Shown here: one piece after another, positions 23,796 to 32,547 of the stretch
Layout of the letters: the number at the start of each line of letters is the position of its first letter
Position numbering within the stretch: the stretch's first letter is position 1
NCBI GenBank assembly: GCA_964470915.1
Contig: CAYYEM010000001.1
Coordinates: 1 to 64,000, forward strand
DNA from: CAYPXN01 sp964470915
GTDB lineage: Bacteria > UBA10199 > JADFYH01
Reading direction: 5' to 3'
Length of the DNA stretch: 64,000 bases
Notes under the pieces: generated by a model
Seen by the model: only the letters and a program-made list of their open reading frames with translations
What the model was told of the DNA's origin: nothing
The model's database searches: none
Made by a program: the position numbers and the translations under genes

Positions 23796-26700
23796 GAAGA
23801 GACTCCAAAATAGGTGGCTTGAGGATGATGAAATACAATCGCTGAAACAGAAGCTTCTGGTTCCATCATAAACCCTTCGGTTAACTGTACTCCGATATCT
23901 TCAGGTTTGAGTAGCTTAAAAATTATTTTTTGATCTTCGAGATTTGGGCAGGCGGGATATCCTGGAGAATAGCGCTTTCCACGATATTTTGCCTGAAAGC
24001 GGTCCATCATCGTCGCGTTGATGTCGTCGGGGAAACCCCACATATTTCGAATGCGGGAGTGCAAAAATTCGGCGTAGGCTTCAGCAGTTTCGAGAGCAAG
24101 AGCTGCAAGCGCATGGGATTTTAAATATTCACCCTTAGTTTTGAGTGCTTCAGATTTTTCGCGAATGCCTTCGCCGGCGGAAACTACGAATAGACAAATG
24201 TTATCTTGTAGGGGCAATTCATGAATTGCCCCTACGGGAAGGATGTAATCCGCCAAACAAAGCCCGTCTTTTTCTTTCTGACGGGGAAATTGAAATCGTG
24301 CGATTTCTTGCCCTTGAGTATTTTGAATTAAAATATCATTGCCTGAAGATTGAGCCTGAAAAAACTGATACACAGCTTTGGGTTGTAAGCCGCTTTTGCG
24401 TAAGTCTTCTTTCACTTCTTGGACCACCTCATAAATCTCAAGAGCTTTTTTCCCGTCTTCCGTGTTTAGTAAGGGCGAAGCATGCTTCGCCCCTCCAGAA
24501 GATAAAATTTGTTTTACAATTCCACCTTTGAGCCCTAAATGGCGAGAATAAAGCATGAGCGGATTCATGAAGGGCCAAATGCGATCGAGGGCTTCGTTCT
24601 TGATCACGTGTCGGTCGTAATCGGGTGCTTTGGGAATTTCTTTCACGATTTCAATTTTTGAAGAGCGGTCAGTGGAGACTGGTTCTGCGGAAACTTCAAC
24701 GTAAGCGGCTTCTCCTGCAGTCTTTTGTTTTTCCAAAATTTTCTTTTTGAGCTCGCCAAACAAATGGGGGTCTTGAATTTTTTTAGCCAGTTCTAAACCG
24801 GTCATGGCGTCGTTGGCATAAGTGACGAAGCCTTCATAAGCACGAGCAATTTTTTGATCAGTGAATTTTTCTGAAAGCGCTGCACCCCCTACAAGAATCG
24901 GAGTTTTAATTCCATGTTTCGATAAATCTTCAGCGGTGATTACCATCTGTTGAGCGGATTTCACGAGCAAGCCGGAAAGTCCTACAATATCTGGCTTATG
25001 CTCTTCAATGGCGGCAATGAGTTGTTCGGGAGGAATTTTAATTCCGAGATTAATTACCTGAAAACCGTTATTCGATAGAATAATATCTACCAAATTTTTT
25101 CCAATATCGTGCACATCACCTTTTACCGTCGCTAGCACTACTTTCCCACGACTGGCCGAACTGATTTTGTCCATGTGCGGTTCTAAATGAGCTACTGCCG
25201 CTTTCATGGCTTCGGCGCTTTGCAACACTTCAGCGACAATGAGTTCATTTTTATTAAAAAGCCTGCCTACTTCATCCATGCCCTTCATAAGAGGCCCATT
25301 AATAATGTCGAGAGGCTTTAATTTTTGCAGTGCTTCATCGAGATCTTCTTTGAGTCCGTCTTTGGAACCTTCCAGAATATATCGAGCCAGTCGCTCTTCG
25401 AGAGGGAGAGTTTTTAAATCTTTTTTAACCTGAGGTGTTTTTGAACGAAAGTAAGCGGCGAAAGCTGCGACGGGATCATCCCCCCGATTAAATAATAAAT
25501 CTTCTGAAAGTTTTTTCTCTTCTTCAGGAATTGAAGCATAACGCTCAAGACCTTCGGCATTTACGATGGCAAGATCGAGTCCTGCTTGAACACAATGATA
25601 AAGATAAACAGAATTTAAAACTTCACGTCCTGCCGGAGGTAAGCCGAAAGAAACATTACTCACGCCCAAAATTGTTTTGGTCAGAGGAAATTCTTTTTTA
25701 ACCATTCGAATGCCTTCGATGGTTTCAATCGCAGAGCCGACATAGTTTTGATCGCCGGTGCCGACGGGAAATACCAAACAATCCCAGTAAATATCTTCGG
25801 GTAAAACCCCATATTTTTCGGTGAGTAGTTTGTAGCTGCGTTTGGCCACTTCAAGTTTGCGTTCGCGGGTGACGGCCATGCCTTGAATTTTATCTTCATC
25901 GATCAGACCTACAACGAGCGCGGCCCCATATTTTTTAGCGAGAGGCACCACATGCTCAAAACGTTCTTCCCCATCTTCCAAATTGATAGAGTTGAGAATG
26001 GATTTTCCTTGAGCATAGGGCAGAGCAAGTTCGAACACTTTCGCATCGGTGGAATCGAACATGAGTGGGGCTTTCACTTTTTTGATTACATGCTCGAGAA
26101 AGTTTTTCATATCTGCAGCTTCATCGCGATCGGGATCTGCCATGCAGATATCAATAATTTGCGCACCGTTTTTGACCTGAGCACGCGCAATCTCGGATCC
26201 TTCTTCAAATTTACCTTCAGCGATCAGTCGTTTAAATTTTCGACTTCCGATCACATTTGTTCTCTCGCCCACAATCACAGGTCGCATTTCATCGGTGATT
26301 TCAAGATATTCAATGCCCGAAAGAAAAGATTTATGCACATCGATGGGCTTGCGAGGTGTTTTGCCTTCTGCGAGTTTTGCAAGAGCAGTAATATGAGGCG
26401 AAGTCGTTCCACAACAGCCGCCAATAATATTGATCCATCCAGCTTGAATAAAACGATCAATAACCCGCACAATCATTTCAGGTGTTTCTAAATATTTTCC
26501 GTTTTCATCAGGTAAACCCGCATTAGGAACGCAAGCGACCAAAGTTTTGGTAAGGCCTGCTAGCGTGCGAATGTGATCGGTCATGAATTCAGGACCCGTT
26601 GCGCAATTGAGTCCAATATAAAGTAAATCTTCATGGGCGAGAGAGGCGGCCAAAGCATCAATGGTTTGTCCGGCGAGTAAGGTTCCCATCGCTTCAATCG

Positions 26701-27298
26701 TTACAGAAACTGCAATCGGGATTTGTTCTTTTACTTCGGAAAGAAATTTATGAATTCCTAAAAGCCCCGCTTTGATATTGCGAGTATCTTGGCAGGTTTC
26801 GAGGAGAAAATAATCGACGCCGCCTTCGTATAGATATTTCGCTTGCTGATAGAAATTTTGAATCAATTCTTCAAAGGTTACTCCGCCGGTTACCGATAAA
26901 GCTTTCGTGGTGGGTCCCATGGATCCAGCGACAAAACGGGGTTTATCAGGAGTCGAAAACTTATCTGCAGCAGCTCGAGCAATTTGTGCTGCTTTTAAAT
27001 TAATTTCATCAGCTTTATCTGAAAGATTGTATTCACCCAGAACAAGGGGTGTAGACCCGAAGGTATTGGTTTCAATAATATCTGCCCCGGATTTGAGATA
27101 TTCTTCATGAATGGACTGAATGACATCCGGCCGAGTGAGTACTAAATTTTCATTACAACCTTCTAAGTCAGGTCCGCCAAAATCTTTTGCAGTTAGATTT
27201 TTAGATTGGAGCATGGTTCCCATGGCTCCATCGAGGACGAGAATTCTCTTGGAAAGGGCGTCTTTTAGTTTTTGGACCTGTTTGCTATGGCTATGCAT
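23792..27298 (-). CDS. metH: Cobalamin-dependent methionine synthase
   Basis: A 1168-residue MetH transferring methyl from methyltetrahydrofolate to homocysteine via cobalamin. Domains in order: homocysteine-binding with zinc ligands in GLNCATGPE and GGCCGTTSPH (near 294); pterin-binding starting VIVGERTNVIGSRKF; B12-binding with GDVHDIGKNLVDIIL (His near 730), then VGLSGLLVKSA; and the reactivation domain with KRYSPGYPACPNLEDQ (near 1114) that binds S-adenosylmethionine. Two perfect palindromes interrupt the reactivation domain in frame, adding roughly GGAKHASPL near 938 and VGAIHELPLQ near 1026. Both lie in probable loops. No cobalamin or SAM riboswitch is visible upstream. It is followed by a lipoprotein gene with 4-bp overlap. 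Confidence 0.96.
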   Translation of the reverse strand: MHSHSKQVQKLKDALSKRILVLDGAMGTMLQSKNLTAKDFGGPDLEGCNENLVLTRPDVIQSIHEEYLKSGADIIETNTFGSTPLVLGEYNLSDKADEINLKAAQIARAAADKFSTPDKPRFVAGSMGPTTKALSVTGGVTFEELIQNFYQQAKYLYEGGVDYFLLETCQDTRNIKAGLLGIHKFLSEVKEQIPIAVSVTIEAMGTLLAGQTIDALAASLAHEDLLYIGLNCATGPEFMTDHIRTLAGLTKTLVACVPNAGLPDENGKYLETPEMIVRVIDRFIQAGWINIIGGCCGTTSPHITALAKLAEGKTPRKPIDVHKSFLSGIEYLEITDEMRPVIVGERTNVIGSRKFKRLIAEGKFEEGSEIARAQVKNGAQIIDICMADPDRDEAADMKNFLEHVIKKVKAPLMFDSTDAKVFELALPYAQGKSILNSINLEDGEERFEHVVPLAKKYGAALVVGLIDEDKIQGMAVTRERKLEVAKRSYKLLTEKYGVLPEDIYWDCLVFPVGTGDQNYVGSAIETIEGIRMVKKEFPLTKTILGVSNVSFGLPPAGREVLNSVYLYHCVQAGLDLAIVNAEGLERYASIPEEEKKLSEDLLFNRGDDPVAAFAAYFRSKTPQVKKDLKTLPLEERLARYILEGSKDGLKEDLDEALQKLKPLDIINGPLMKGMDEVGRLFNKNELIVAEVLQSAEAMKAAVAHLEPHMDKISSASRGKVVLATVKGDVHDIGKNLVDIILSNNGFQVINLGIKIPPEQLIAAIEEHKPDIVGLSGLLVKSAQQMVITAEDLSKHGIKTPILVGGAALSEKFTDQKIARAYEGFVTYANDAMTGLELAKKIQDPHLFGELKKKILEKQKTAGEAAYVEVSAEPVSTDRSSKIEIVKEIPKAPDYDRHVIKNEALDRIWPFMNPLMLYSRHLGLKGGIVKQILSSGGAKHASPLLNTEDGKKALEIYEVVQEVKEDLRKSGLQPKAVYQFFQAQSSGNDILIQNTQGQEIARFQFPRQKEKDGLCLADYILPVGAIHELPLQDNICLFVVSAGEGIREKSEALKTKGEYLKSHALAALALETAEAYAEFLHSRIRNMWGFPDDINATMMDRFQAKYRGKRYSPGYPACPNLEDQKIIFKLLKPEDIGVQLTEGFMMEPEASVSAIVFHHPQATYFGVSS
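24208..24235. repeat. 28-bp perfect palindrome inside metH
   Basis: GTAGGGGCAATTCA followed immediately by its exact reverse complement. Translated in the metH frame it gives VGAIHELPLQ. Elements of this sequence type are dispersed in several bacterial groups (recalled, not searched). Confidence 0.85.
24471..24495. repeat. Second palindromic insertion inside metH
   Basis: GGGCGAAGCA followed by TGCTTCGCCC (24473-24492), flanked by AA and CCT, so that an original GTAGGGGC...GCCCCTAC frame seems slightly decayed. It encodes GAKHASPL within the reactivation domain. Confidence 0.75.
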
Positions 27299-27453
27299 AG
27301 GGGATTCATAGAGGATTCATTCAAAAACGCCAAATTAAATTTGACTTCCAGCTTTAATTTGTTAGCTTGATGTTTGCTCGCAGTAGCAAGGCCAAGGCCT
27401 GGCTAAAGTCTTTGTTTTAGGTGGAATAGCAAGCCCATCATTAACTTTTTATT

Positions 27454-27462
27454 TGATATACT
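27454..27462 (+). promoter_or_regulatory. Extended -10 promoter of the transketolase operon
   Basis: TGATATACT is an extended -10 (TGn-TATACT) ending five bases before the ATG at 27468. There is no good -35 and no ribosome-binding site, so transcription probably begins at or next to the start codon, giving a leaderless mRNA. Confidence 0.5.
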
Positions 27463-27467
27463 CGTAA

Positions 27468-28292
27468 ATGTTAAGTCGCGAAAAAATTCAAGAATTAAAA
27501 GAAATTTGTCGAATTCTTCGAATCGATACACTCAAAATGCTTCATAAAGCGAAGTCGGGTCATACCGGAGGCCCTTTGGGGATGATGGAAATGATGGTGG
27601 CGCTTTATTTTTATAAGATGCGCCATGAGCCCAAAAAACCTCTTTGGGAAGATCGAGATCGTTTTATTTTAGCAAATGGCCATTGTGCTCCTGCGCTTTA
27701 CGCCTGTTTAGCTCATGCGGGTTACTTTCCAAAATCAGAAATGGATCATTTACGTCAGCTTGGTTCGCCCTTGCAGGGTCATCCGAAAAGAAAGCCTGAG
27801 TGGGGAATTGAAATGTCGACGGGTTCTTTAGGGCAAGGGATGTCGATTGCGAATGGAATGGCCCTATCTGCCCGTTTGGATGGTAAAAAGCTTCGAGTGT
27901 ACAGCATGCATTCTGATGGTGAAGCTCAAGAAGGCATGCTTTGGGAAGCTGCTATGGCCGCAGGGCATTACAAGCTAGATAATCGCTGTGGCTTGCTTGA
28001 CTATAATGGCATTCAGATCGATGGATTTAATAAAGATATTAAAGATGTTTCTCCTCTCGAAGATAAATTTACCGCTTTTCGCTGGAAGGTATTTTCAGTC
28101 GATGGAAATGTGATGGAAGAAGTAGTGGAAGCTCTCGATGAAGCCGAAAAAGTAAAAGGTCAACCCTCGATGATTATTGCCCGGACTATTTTAGGAAAGG
28201 GAGTTTCTATTTTTGAAAACAAACCTCAATATCATGGCGTAACACCGAGTGATGAAGAATTAAAGATTGCCTTGAAGGAATTAGGAGCATGA
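27468..28292 (+). CDS. Transketolase, N-terminal subunit
   Basis: A 274-residue thiamine-diphosphate-binding half of a split transketolase, working in the non-oxidative pentose phosphate pathway with the next gene product. Motifs: AKSGHTGGPLGMMEMMVALY (substrate and cofactor histidines near residue 32), LANGHCAPALYACLA, STGSLGQGMSIANGMALSAR near 115, and SDGEAQEGMLWEAAMAAGHY, then LDNRCGLLDYNG, the ThDP/Mg site. The length is that of typical split subunits. The start codon has no Shine-Dalgarno. It overlaps the C-terminal subunit gene by 4 bp (ATGA). Confidence 0.95.
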   Translation: MLSREKIQELKEICRILRIDTLKMLHKAKSGHTGGPLGMMEMMVALYFYKMRHEPKKPLWEDRDRFILANGHCAPALYACLAHAGYFPKSEMDHLRQLGSPLQGHPKRKPEWGIEMSTGSLGQGMSIANGMALSARLDGKKLRVYSMHSDGEAQEGMLWEAAMAAGHYKLDNRCGLLDYNGIQIDGFNKDIKDVSPLEDKFTAFRWKVFSVDGNVMEEVVEALDEAEKVKGQPSMIIARTILGKGVSIFENKPQYHGVTPSDEELKIALKELGA

Positions 28293-29233
28293 CATCACAA
28301 ATTGCTACAAGAGATGCTTACGGTAAAAAATTAGCCGAGATTGGCGAAAAATACGCCAATATTGTGGTACTTGATGCAGATTTATCTTGCTCAACCAAAA
28401 CAGGTATTTTTGCAAAAAAAATTCCCCAACGTTTTTTTAACATGGGAGTAGCTGAGCAAGATCTAATGGGTACTGCCGCAGGTTTTGCTTTGATGGGAAA
28501 AGTTCCTTTTGTTTCTACTTTTGCGATGTTTGCGACGGGGCGTGCTTGGGAAATTGTTCGTAATTCAATTGTCTATCCTCATCTCAATGTAAAAATTTGT
28601 GCGACCCATGCAGGACTCACTGTGGGTGAAGATGGTGCAAGCCATCAAACCTTGGTCGATGTTTCTTTGATGAGAGTTTTGCCTGGGATGACGGTTTTGG
28701 TTCCTGCGGATGGAGTGGAAACTGAGCAAATGATTGAAGCTGCATATCATACGCCCGGGCCTGTTTATGTGAGACTTTCTCGTGCAAAATTTCCGGTTAT
28801 TTTTGATGGAAACTATCAATTTAAAGTGGGTGAAGCTAAAGTATTAAGAGAAGGAAAAGATATTGCGATTGTCGCTTGTGGTTTAATGGTTTCACATGCT
28901 TTGGAAGCCGCAAAACTCTTAGCAAGTTCTGGTATTGAAGTGAGTGTCGTGAATTGTTCCAGTATTAAACCTCTGGATACCGAAACAATTCTAAATCTCG
29001 CTAAAAAAACCAAATGTATACTCACAGTGGAGGAACACTCTATCCTAGGAGGCTTGGGAGGAGCAGTTTCTGAGTTTTTAAGTGGAGTTTATCCTGTGCC
29101 TGTTCATCGTATGGGAGTGAAAGATGAGTTTGGTCAGTCTGGAACCGCAGAAGATTTGTTGAAGGCCTATCATTTAATGCCTGAAGATATTGTGTTGGAA
29201 GTACAAAGAATTTTAAAAGAAAGAGGAAAATGA
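28289..29233 (+). CDS. Transketolase, C-terminal subunit
   Basis: A 314-residue pyrimidine-binding and C-terminal half of transketolase. Marks: VVLDADLSCSTKTGIFAKK, FFNMGVAEQDLMGTAAGFAL with the catalytic glutamate near residue 60, ATHAGLTVGEDGASHQTLVD near 110, VPADGVETEQMI, and the C-terminal domain IAIVACGLMVSHALEAAKLL and VEEHSILGGLGGAVSEFL. With the preceding gene it forms a heterotetramer. It overlaps both neighbours by 4 bp, so the protease gene downstream is in the same transcript. Confidence 0.95.
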   Translation: MTSQIATRDAYGKKLAEIGEKYANIVVLDADLSCSTKTGIFAKKIPQRFFNMGVAEQDLMGTAAGFALMGKVPFVSTFAMFATGRAWEIVRNSIVYPHLNVKICATHAGLTVGEDGASHQTLVDVSLMRVLPGMTVLVPADGVETEQMIEAAYHTPGPVYVRLSRAKFPVIFDGNYQFKVGEAKVLREGKDIAIVACGLMVSHALEAAKLLASSGIEVSVVNCSSIKPLDTETILNLAKKTKCILTVEEHSILGGLGGAVSEFLSGVYPVPVHRMGVKDEFGQSGTAEDLLKAYHLMPEDIVLEVQRILKERGK

Positions 29234-30453
29234 AAAAAAATAATCCAAAAAGCCTTTGGGGCTTTGTGATAGGTGGCTTGTTTGGCATCACTCTCACTTT
29301 GGGTTTCTCATCACTTCAAGCTTTTTCAGAAAAAATTTACCAATCTTTAGAGCAGTTCTCAAAAGTTTTATATTATGTCGAAAATGAATATGTAGATTCT
29401 GTGGACTCCCAGAGTCTGATTCGTGGTGCCATTAAAGGGATGTTGTCTACCTTAGATCCTCACACACTTTACCTTACACCTGAAATTTACAAAGAATTAA
29501 AAATCGATACAGTGGGTCGTTTTGGGGGTGTGGGACTTGAAGTAACTGTAAAAGATGAAATTTTAACTGTCGTTTCACCGATAGAGGGTTCCCCGGCTTA
29601 TAAGGCAGGTTTGCAGTCAGGAGATCGCATTTTAAAAATCGATGGCACGATTACCAAGGGGATGGATTTAGCAGATGCCGTCAAAAAAATGCGAGGTCTT
29701 CGAAAAAGTAAAGTTCACCTCACCATTATACGAGAGGGTTGGAAAGAGCCCCATGAGTTTAAACTGACCCGAGAAAACATTAATGTGAAAAGTGTGAAGT
29801 TTGAATTGATCGATGGAAAATATGCCTATGCTCGTATTACCAATTTTCAGGAAAGAACCGCAGAAGATTTGTTAAAAGCTATTGATCAGATGAATAAAAC
29901 AGCTGGGCCTTTAAAAGGCATCATCATTGATCTTCGTAATGATCCAGGAGGTTTACTCGATCAAGCAGTGGAAGTGAGTGATATCTTTATAAAACAAGGA
30001 CTCATCGTTTCCACTAAAGGCAGAACCGGAAATATTGACGAACGCAAGGCTAGTGGAAAAGCCCCTTATCCTGATATTCCTATGGTGGTATTAATTAATG
30101 GAGGTTCTGCCTCTGCTTCTGAGATTGTTGCAGGAGCTTTGCAGGATTATGGCCGAGCTTATTTGATTGGTACACAAAGTTTTGGAAAAGGTTCGGTACA
30201 AACAGTGATTGATTTAGGAGACGATGCGGGTTTGAAAATTACAGTAGCTCGTTATTATACACCCAAAGGTAGACAAATTGATGGCAAGGGAATTACGCCA
30301 GATGAAGTTGTGAAATTTAAGAGTCCTGAAACCTCTGCTGAATCTCAGTCAGTAAAGGGTAAAAGCCAAGAGAAAGAAGAGCCTGAAAACTTCCCAAAAG
30401 AAGATAACCAGAAAAAAGCAGCTTTAGATTATTTAAAAAAGGTAGCGCCGTAA
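29230..30453 (+). CDS. ctpA: S41-family C-terminal processing protease
   Basis: A 407-residue CtpA/Prc-type serine protease with an N-terminal export/anchor segment (LWGFVIGGLFGITLTLGFSS), so it acts in the periplasm on misfolded or C-terminally tagged proteins. Domains: cap/N-terminal helices, PDZ near residues 85-165 (FGGVGLEVTVKDEILTVVSP, GSPAYKAGLQSGDRILKIDG), then the peptidase domain with IIDLRNDPGGLLDQAVEVSD, the catalytic serine in INGGSASASEIVAGALQDY near 295 and lysine in GTQSFGKGSVQTVIDL near 320. The Lys/Glu-rich C-terminus (QSVKGKSQEKEEPENFPKED) is a linker. It is translated with 4-bp overlap after transketolase. Confidence 0.95.
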   Translation: MKKNNPKSLWGFVIGGLFGITLTLGFSSLQAFSEKIYQSLEQFSKVLYYVENEYVDSVDSQSLIRGAIKGMLSTLDPHTLYLTPEIYKELKIDTVGRFGGVGLEVTVKDEILTVVSPIEGSPAYKAGLQSGDRILKIDGTITKGMDLADAVKKMRGLRKSKVHLTIIREGWKEPHEFKLTRENINVKSVKFELIDGKYAYARITNFQERTAEDLLKAIDQMNKTAGPLKGIIIDLRNDPGGLLDQAVEVSDIFIKQGLIVSTKGRTGNIDERKASGKAPYPDIPMVVLINGGSASASEIVAGALQDYGRAYLIGTQSFGKGSVQTVIDLGDDAGLKITVARYYTPKGRQIDGKGITPDEVVKFKSPETSAESQSVKGKSQEKEEPENFPKEDNQKKAALDYLKKVAP

Positions 30454-30509
30454 AAAACAGTTTAGAGTGATTAGTTTATAGTGCTTAGTGAAAAAAGGTT
30501 GATTTGAAT

Positions 30510-31801
30510 ATGAGTTTTTTTACTCCAGAGCATGAAATTTTTCGAAAAACAGTTCGTCAATTTGCTGAAACGGAATTACTTCCCCATCAAAAAGAATGGG
30601 AAGAAGGTTGTAATGTTCCTAAATCTGTCTTTAAGCGGGCTGGTGAACTGGGTTTGTTAGGGGTGCATTATCCTGAAGAGGTAGGAGGATCAGGCGGGGA
30701 TTATTGGTTTGAGGTTTGTTTAGTAGAAGAAATGATGCGATGTCGCATGAATGGTTTGGTGATGGATATGTTGGTAACTTGTGGGATTGCGACTCCCGTA
30801 ATTAATAAGATTGGAACTCCAGAACAGAAAAAAGAATTTTTAATGCCTGCTATCCAAGGTGATAAAATTGGAGCCTTGGGCATTACAGAGCCCTCAGGAG
30901 GTTCTGATGTGGCTGCTCTGAAAACGACAGCTAAAAAAGTCGGGGGCGATTATGTGATTAATGGTTCTAAAACCTTTATCACAAATGGCGGGAGAGCAGA
31001 TTTTATTACTTTGGCAGTGCGTACGGGTGGAGAAGGTTATAAAGGGGTGAGTTTGATTCTATTCCCCACCGATACCCCAGGCTTTCAAGTGGGACGAAAA
31101 CTTAAAAAATTGGGAAATCATTGTTCAAACACAGTCGAGCTTTCTTTTGAAAATTGTAAAGTCCCCGCACGAAATATTTTGGGGGAAGAAAACCATGGAT
31201 TTTACTATATCATGGAAAATTTTCAGGGAGAACGTTTGGGTGCTGCCTTGATGGCTGTAGCTCATATGGAGATAATGTTAGAAGATGCCATGCGCTATGG
31301 TATGGAACGTCAGGCTTTTGGAAAGCCTTTAGCCAAGATGCAGGTGTGGCGTCATAAATTTGCAGAACGACTGACTCAAGTCGCCGCGGCTAAACAACTT
31401 ACTTATCATGCCTGCGATTTATTTAATCGAGGTGAAGAGGCCTTGCGTGAGATTTCAATGGCCAAGCTCTATGCTTGTGATTTAGCTTGCCAGGTGGCTT
31501 ACGATTGCTTACAGATCCATGGCGGTTATGGTTATATGGAAGAATATGATATTGCGCGTGCTAATCGTGACTTAAGATTGCTCACTATCGGNNNNNNNNN
31601 NNNNNNNNNNNNNNNNNNNNNNNNNNNNNNNNNNNNNNNNNNNNNNNNNNNNNNNNNNNNNNNNNNNNNNNNNNNNNNNNNNNNNNNNNNNTGGAAGAAT
31701 ATGATATTGCGCGTGCTAATCGTGACTTAAGATTGCTCACTATCGGTGGCGGGGCTTCAGAGGTAATGAAAGAAATTATCGCTAAAACGAGTGGATTATA
31801 A
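30510..31801 (+). CDS. Acyl-CoA dehydrogenase, split only by an assembly gap
   Basis: A short-chain type acyl-CoA dehydrogenase. The gap at 31592-31691 is flanked by identical 55-bp copies; merging them gives 1137 bp in frame, 378 residues, the normal family length. Motifs: LGALGITEPSGGSDVAALKT near 130, FITNGGRADFITL (FAD), YGMERQAFGKPLAKMQVWRH near 270, and QIHGGYGYMEEYDIARANRD with the catalytic glutamate. The C-terminus is EVMKEIIAKTSGL. ATG 30510 is listed; a TTG at 30504 is closer to AAAGG. The last 36 bp are repeated at 31887-31922 after element E. It oxidises acyl-CoA, passing electrons to ETF; chain length is not determinable. Confidence 0.92.
31592..31691. other. 100-N gap; flanks are a 55-bp overlap
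   Basis: The 55 bases before the Ns (31537-31591) are identical to the 55 bases after (31692-31746). This is what unmerged k=55 contigs produce, so probably no sequence is missing. Confidence 0.93.
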
Positions 31802-31922
31802 TCCATAAGCCAGCCGATAGGCTGTTGAGGGGGTGGCTCCATCAGCTTGGCTGATGGAGGGGGCGACGCGAGCCCCTTGTGGTATCATGAAAGAGATTAT
31901 TGCTAAAACAAGTGGATTGTAA
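31802..31922. repeat. Three-hairpin element E with duplicated dehydrogenase gene end
   Basis: Directly after the stop codon come hairpin CAGCC-GATA-GGCTG, constant block TTGAGGGGGTGGC, hairpin TCCATCAGC-TTG-GCTGATGGA and block GGGGGCGACGCGAGCCCCTT. Then 31887-31922 repeats the last 36 bp of the dehydrogenase gene, encoding the same MKEIIAKTSGL and stop with four synonymous changes. Stems differ from the copy at 15855-16015 but stay paired. Confidence 0.82.
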
Positions 31923-31937
31923 ATTGAAGGAGTAACT

Positions 31938-32546
31938 ATGATTCGTCTTTATGATTTTAAATTTTCACCTTTCTGCCATCGAGTTAAAATTGTGTTGGCT
32001 GAAAAAGAATTGGATTATCAAACTGTCAATATCGATTTGCTGAAAAAAGAAAATCGTACCGAACAATATTTAAGGTTGAATCCTTTAGGTAAAGTACCTG
32101 TGTTGGCGGATGATGATCTGATTATTTCAGATTCCTGTGTAATTAACGAATATTTGAATGATGAATATCCTTTCCCTGAACTCTCTCCCGAAGATCCTCA
32201 AGAAAAAGCTCAAATGCGTGTATGGATGAGTTGGATTAATGGTTTAGTGGCAGATCCTTGGTTAGAGCTTTTGAGAGCAGGTTGGGCTAAAGAAAAAGGT
32301 GAGAGTGTGGATGAGGGGAAACTTGAAGCCGCTCGAGAAAAAATAAAAAGTTTTTTTGAGTTAGCAGATCGAAGCTTAAAAGGAAAAGATTTTCTGGTTG
32401 GGTCTTATTCTTTGGCAGATATTGCGTTTGCGCCTTGGGTGTTTTTATTTGAAAAAGTAGGCGTGACTGTCCCAGACCTTCCTAATCTTTCGGTTTGGTT
32501 CAAGAGACTTGCGACAAAAAATACAGTGGTTAAAACAAAACCTTAG
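31938..32546 (+). CDS. Glutathione S-transferase family protein
   Basis: A 202-residue soluble GST-like protein. The thioredoxin-like N-domain starts IRLYDFKFSPFCHRVKIVLA, with Ser9/Cys12-type active-site region, NPLGKVPVLADDDLIISDSC carrying the cis-proline and the ES-like glutathione contact, then a helical C-domain with SYSLADIAFAPWVFLFEKVG containing the conserved N-capping aspartate. Substrate is unknown; glutathione use in this organism is not shown. Strong SD GAAGGAG precedes ATG 31938, immediately after the duplicated gene end. It is convergent with the phosphatase gene, one base away. Confidence 0.88.
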   Translation: MIRLYDFKFSPFCHRVKIVLAEKELDYQTVNIDLLKKENRTEQYLRLNPLGKVPVLADDDLIISDSCVINEYLNDEYPFPELSPEDPQEKAQMRVWMSWINGLVADPWLELLRAGWAKEKGESVDEGKLEAAREKIKSFFELADRSLKGKDFLVGSYSLADIAFAPWVFLFEKVGVTVPDLPNLSVWFKRLATKNTVVKTKP

Positions 32547-32547
32547 T

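Noticed and set aside
27299..27467. Cobalamin or SAM riboswitch upstream of metH
   Set aside because: The upstream sequence lacks a B12-box-like word or a multi-helix SAM aptamer pattern.
31592..31842. Truncated or frameshifted acyl-CoA dehydrogenase pseudogene
   Set aside because: Explained by the duplicated 55-bp contig ends around the Ns; the merged gene is intact.
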